A stretch of 64,000 bases of DNA from Bacteroidales bacterium (GTDB lineage Bacteria; Bacteroidota; Bacteroidia; Bacteroidales; Muribaculaceae): the NCBI GenBank assembly GCA_014800685.1, contig JAAVFQ010000016.1:62001-126000 (forward strand). The letters run 5' to 3'. The translations under genes were made by a program, and so were the position numbers. The number at the start of each line of letters is the position of its first letter. Within the stretch, counting starts at the first letter, position 1. A model generated the notes under the pieces. It did no database searches, was not told the origin of the DNA, and worked only from the letters and a program-made list of their open reading frames with translations. This document shows positions 61,469 to 64,000 of this stretch, in pieces.

Positions 61469-63319
61469 TCAGGCCTCTAAATGTTTTTTTACACCCTCTA
61501 CGACCTCGCGCACGAGGAAGGGCTGTCCTTCGATTTTGTTGATTCTGAGTATCTCCTTCATGGGGAGGTGCTGCTGCAGATAGTCGGCAAACATGCCGGT
61601 GTTGAGCTCGGCCACTATGATGCGGTCATACTTTCTGAGCGCTTCGAGGGCGTTCTTAGGCATGGGGTTGATATAGCGGAACTGGGCGAATGCTACCTCC
61701 ACACCTTCTGCGTTGAGCTCTTCGGCTGCCGTGCGGAGATGGCCGTACGTGCCGCCCCAGCCTACGAGGATAGTCTTGGCGTCGGGGTTGCCCATGATGG
61801 AGAGGTCGGGGATGTCGTTGGCGATGTTGGCTATCTTCTGACGACGCAGATTGACCATCTTCTCATGGTTGGGGCCATCGGTGGAGATGACAGAGGTCTC
61901 TACGTCTTTCTCCAGACCGCCCACGCGGTGCATGGCGTCTTTCATGCCGGGGATAGCCCAGTAGCGTGCGAGGCTCTCCTCATCGCGCATGAAGGGCTTC
62001 CAGCCATTCTCCAGCATTTCGGGAGTGACGAAGCGGGGCTTGATTTCGGGATAGTCGGACTCTTCGGGCACTCTCCATGCAGAGGAGCCGTTAGCGATGA
62101 AAGCATCTGTGAGCAGGATGACGGGAGTCATGTGCTCAATGGCTATGCGGCTGGCCTGAAATGCCATTTCGAAGCAATCCGTGGGGCTTGTGGCGGCTAC
62201 GACGCAGAGGGGAGACTCGCCGTTGCGGCCATAGAGAGCCTGCATGAGGTCGGTCTGCTCGGTCTTGGTGGGGAGGCCGGTGGAGGGGCCACCGCGCTGC
62301 ACGTCAATGATGACGAGCGGGAGCTCGGCCATGACTGCGAGTCCGATGCCTTCGCTCTTGAGGGCGAGGCCGGGACCGGAAGTCGAGGTCACGGCGAGGC
62401 AGCCGGAATATGATGCTCCTATGGCAGAGCAGACGCCGGCTATCTCATCCTCCATCTGGCAGGCGCGCACACCGAGGTCCTTGCGCTTGGCGAGTTCGTG
62501 AAGGATGTCGGTGGCCGGGGTGATGGGATAAGAGCCGAGGAAGAGGGGTCGGCCGCTCTTCTCAGAGGCCATCACGAGGCCCCAGGCTGTGGCTGTGTTG
62601 CCGTTGACATCGGTGTAGATGCCGGGGGTGACCGATTCGGTCTCTATGCGGTAGGTGGGCATTGAGGCGTGCTGATTGTGGCCGTAATCCCATCCTGCGT
62701 GTATCACCTTGGCGTTGGCTTCATAGACTGCGGGCTTCTTGGCAAACTTGTTGCGAAGCTTGTGGAGCACGCTCTCTACCGGCTTGTCGAAGAGCCAGCA
62801 GATGAGACCGAGAGCGAGCATATTCTTGCACTTCATGATGGCTCTCTGATCCATTCCGCTGTCGGCGAGAGTGGCTTTGAGAAGCGTTGTCATGGGGACA
62901 AGCATTATGCGCTTGGGGTCGATGCCGAGTTCCTTTACGGGATCGTCGGTGGCATATTCAGCCTTCTTGAGGTCTGCGGGGCGGAAGCTGTCCACGTCGC
63001 AGATGATGATTCCGTTAGGCTTCAGGTATTTGATGTTAGTCTTGAGAGCGGCAGGGTTCATGGCTACAAGGACATCCGCCTCGTCGCCGGGTGTGAGCAC
63101 ACCGCGGCCGAGATTGACCTGAAAGCCTGAAACACCGCTGAGCGACCCTTGCGGGGCGCGGATTTCGGCAGGATAGTCGGGGAAGGTGGATATCTGATTG
63201 CCCTCTCCGGCCGAAACGTTAGAGAACAGGTTGCCGGCGAGCTGCATGCCGTCGCCGCTGTCTCCTGAGAATCTCACCACGACCCGTTCGCGGGTCTGTA
63301 CGTTAGTGGCAGGTAACAT
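61469..63319 (-). CDS. korA: 2-oxoglutarate:ferredoxin oxidoreductase, fused gamma-alpha subunit
   Basis: 616 residues: an N-terminal gamma domain (about 10-190; FSGDSGDGMQLAGNLFS) fused to the alpha subunit, which starts near 235 with SYPITPATDILHELAK and ends with the transketolase-like C-terminal domain. Such gamma-alpha fusions are common in KorA of Bacteroidota. In anaerobes the enzyme can run in either direction, linking the reductive and oxidative branches of the TCA cycle. Confidence 0.93.
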   Translation of the reverse strand: MLPATNVQTRERVVVRFSGDSGDGMQLAGNLFSNVSAGEGNQISTFPDYPAEIRAPQGSLSGVSGFQVNLGRGVLTPGDEADVLVAMNPAALKTNIKYLKPNGIIICDVDSFRPADLKKAEYATDDPVKELGIDPKRIMLVPMTTLLKATLADSGMDQRAIMKCKNMLALGLICWLFDKPVESVLHKLRNKFAKKPAVYEANAKVIHAGWDYGHNQHASMPTYRIETESVTPGIYTDVNGNTATAWGLVMASEKSGRPLFLGSYPITPATDILHELAKRKDLGVRACQMEDEIAGVCSAIGASYSGCLAVTSTSGPGLALKSEGIGLAVMAELPLVIIDVQRGGPSTGLPTKTEQTDLMQALYGRNGESPLCVVAATSPTDCFEMAFQASRIAIEHMTPVILLTDAFIANGSSAWRVPEESDYPEIKPRFVTPEMLENGWKPFMRDEESLARYWAIPGMKDAMHRVGGLEKDVETSVISTDGPNHEKMVNLRRQKIANIANDIPDLSIMGNPDAKTILVGWGGTYGHLRTAAEELNAEGVEVAFAQFRYINPMPKNALEALRKYDRIIVAELNTGMFADYLQQHLPMKEILRINKIEGQPFLVREVVEGVKKHLEA

Positions 63320-63396
63320 AAGATTGTTAATAATTTTTTACACTGAAAGATGAAGCACGCAGGGCGCGCTCCATCCTGTCATTATTAAATTTGGCG

Positions 63397-63404
63397 CAAA
63401 GTTA
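63397..63404 (-). promoter_or_regulatory. Promoter box of korAB
   Basis: TAACTTTG on the minus strand (63404-63397), an exact box match; no TTG at the right distance. Predicted start near 63391, a leader of about 70 bases. Confidence 0.5.
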
Positions 63405-63474
63405 CAAAAAATATATGAAATAAGGTCTACCTTCGTATTTTTAATTGCACTTTTGGGGGTGCAGCCATAAAGAG

Positions 63475-63518
63475 AGAGGGTGGGCGGAGTTTTTTACATT
63501 GCCGCCTCACCCTCTTTT
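63475..63518. terminator. Hairpin terminator after the chitobiase-fold gene
   Basis: AGAGGGTG and GGCGG pair with CCGCC and CACCCTCT across one bulged T; a T-run follows on the plus strand and a weaker one on the minus strand. It lies 31 bases after the stop at 63546. Confidence 0.6.
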
Positions 63519-63545
63519 ATGTATGGTCTGTTATCGTCTGTCTCT

Positions 63546-64000
63546 TCAGCGCAGCAGTATTTTGTCGGCTTTGGAGCCTTTTACGCGGATGTAGACTCCG
63601 GCGGGGAGATATTCGCCTGTCACTTCGTGTCCGGTAAGGTCGAAGAGTCTTACGGGTGCCTCTTCGATGCCTATGCTGCTGACGGCTCCGGGAGTCTCGT
63701 TGTCCTCTTTAGTAAGCTGAATAAATGCTACGGGACTGAGGTTGCCATTTACGAGGCCTATGGCTTTTATGGTGCAGGACTCGGTCACCTCAAAGACATC
63801 TTCATAAAGCTTTGTCGACTCGGATGAGGGCTCCCAGGTGTTGAGGTCTACTTTGGGATCAGTGCCGTCGAGTGTGTAATAGAAGAAGGGGTCTTCGTAG
63901 TTGCCGTCGGAATATGAGATTTCCACATGGGCTGAAGAGGTGAAGGAGCCGGTGGTGATTTCGCCATCCTGATCAAGGACGAGGATGCCGGGAGCCGGCA
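63546..64000 (-). CDS. C-terminal part of a secreted protein: chitobiase-like domain and T9SS-like tail
   Basis: The frame is open to base 64000, giving at least 151 residues; the N-terminus is outside the window. It contains a CHB_HEX_C type beta-sandwich (FFYYTLDGTDP, then TESCTIKAIGLVNGNLSPVA), usually attached to secreted enzymes or adhesins. The end (VRLFDLTGHEV, LPAGVYIRVKG, KILLR) resembles the tail of the LRR protein at 56055 and type IX secretion sorting domains. What the main domain does cannot be told. Confidence 0.75.
   Translation of the reverse strand, partial: PAPGILVLDQDGEITTGSFTSSAHVEISYSDGNYEDPFFYYTLDGTDPKVDLNTWEPSSESTKLYEDVFEVTESCTIKAIGLVNGNLSPVAFIQLTKEDNETPGAVSSIGIEEAPVRLFDLTGHEVTGEYLPAGVYIRVKGSKADKILLR

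Noticed and set aside
61481-62413. A 310-codon frame antisense to korA
   Set aside because: Shadow of korA codons; composition rich in His/Gly/Leu without domain features.
1-64000. CRISPR arrays, insertion sequences, prophage or integrase genes
   Set aside because: None seen: no regularly spaced repeats, transposase motifs or phage genes.

Overview
The window looks like chromosomal DNA of a Bacteroidales bacterium, with Muribaculaceae (S24-7) as the best guess from a base composition near or above 50% GC together with Bacteroidota traits. The evidence is: promoters of the Bacteroidota type (TTTG, 19-21 bases, TAnnTTTG); no clear Shine-Dalgarno sequences; a Bacteroidota-order dcw cluster; a DUF4286 gene; BspA-type leucine-rich repeats; BACON-like domains; short T9SS-like C-terminal tails; and a korAB 2-oxoacid:ferredoxin oxidoreductase. 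No insertion sequence, prophage, CRISPR array or rRNA gene was seen.

Left part (1-12990): on the minus strand, a lactate-utilisation operon lutABC runs into a ROK kinase, cutC and a truncated secreted transglutaminase-like gene. ruvB and a flippase gene lie on the plus strand. A tightly overlapped minus-strand operon follows (purD, membrane protein, pdxB, rnhA, queG), whose last gene overlaps the flippase gene tail to tail.

Central left (13059-31687): a THUMP-domain RNA methyltransferase with an octapeptide-repeat tail, then the cell-division and cell-wall (dcw) cluster, transcribed from right to left as rsmH, ftsL, ftsI, murE, mraY, murD, ftsW, murG, murC, ftsQ, ftsA, ftsZ. mraZ is missing from the head. 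The DNPR motif in MurE points to meso-diaminopimelate peptidoglycan. A GT4 glycosyltransferase with a long structured leader lies upstream.

Central right (32228-50540), mostly plus strand: ybeY, mnmG, a parS-like dyad, apt, uvrC, rnr, a secreted six-hairpin glycosidase-like protein, then the SRP RNA (ffs) and tRNA-Thr(UGU) under one promoter and one terminator. After that come DUF4286, ruvC, a PAP2 phosphatase, three envelope proteins, a ComM/YifB ATPase (TTG start) and a membrane Ser/Thr kinase translationally coupled to a small HTH-like protein.

Right part (51107-64000): the 505-base gap after the kinase pair holds what I consider the most interesting object here. It is an unbranched, rod-shaped RNA (about 51260-51565) with two upstream promoters and a 3' U-tract, best explained as a 6S-type RNA. 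It is followed by small secreted or lipoprotein genes of unknown function, one of them combining BACON-like domains with a DnaJ-type zinc finger. Then come a BspA-type LRR surface protein coupled to yraN, the fatty-acid genes acpP-fabF, korAB and the C-terminal end of a chitobiase-fold protein cut by the window edge. A 60-base intergenic sequence occurs twice (37971 and 53537), with a partial third copy inside the dcw cluster.
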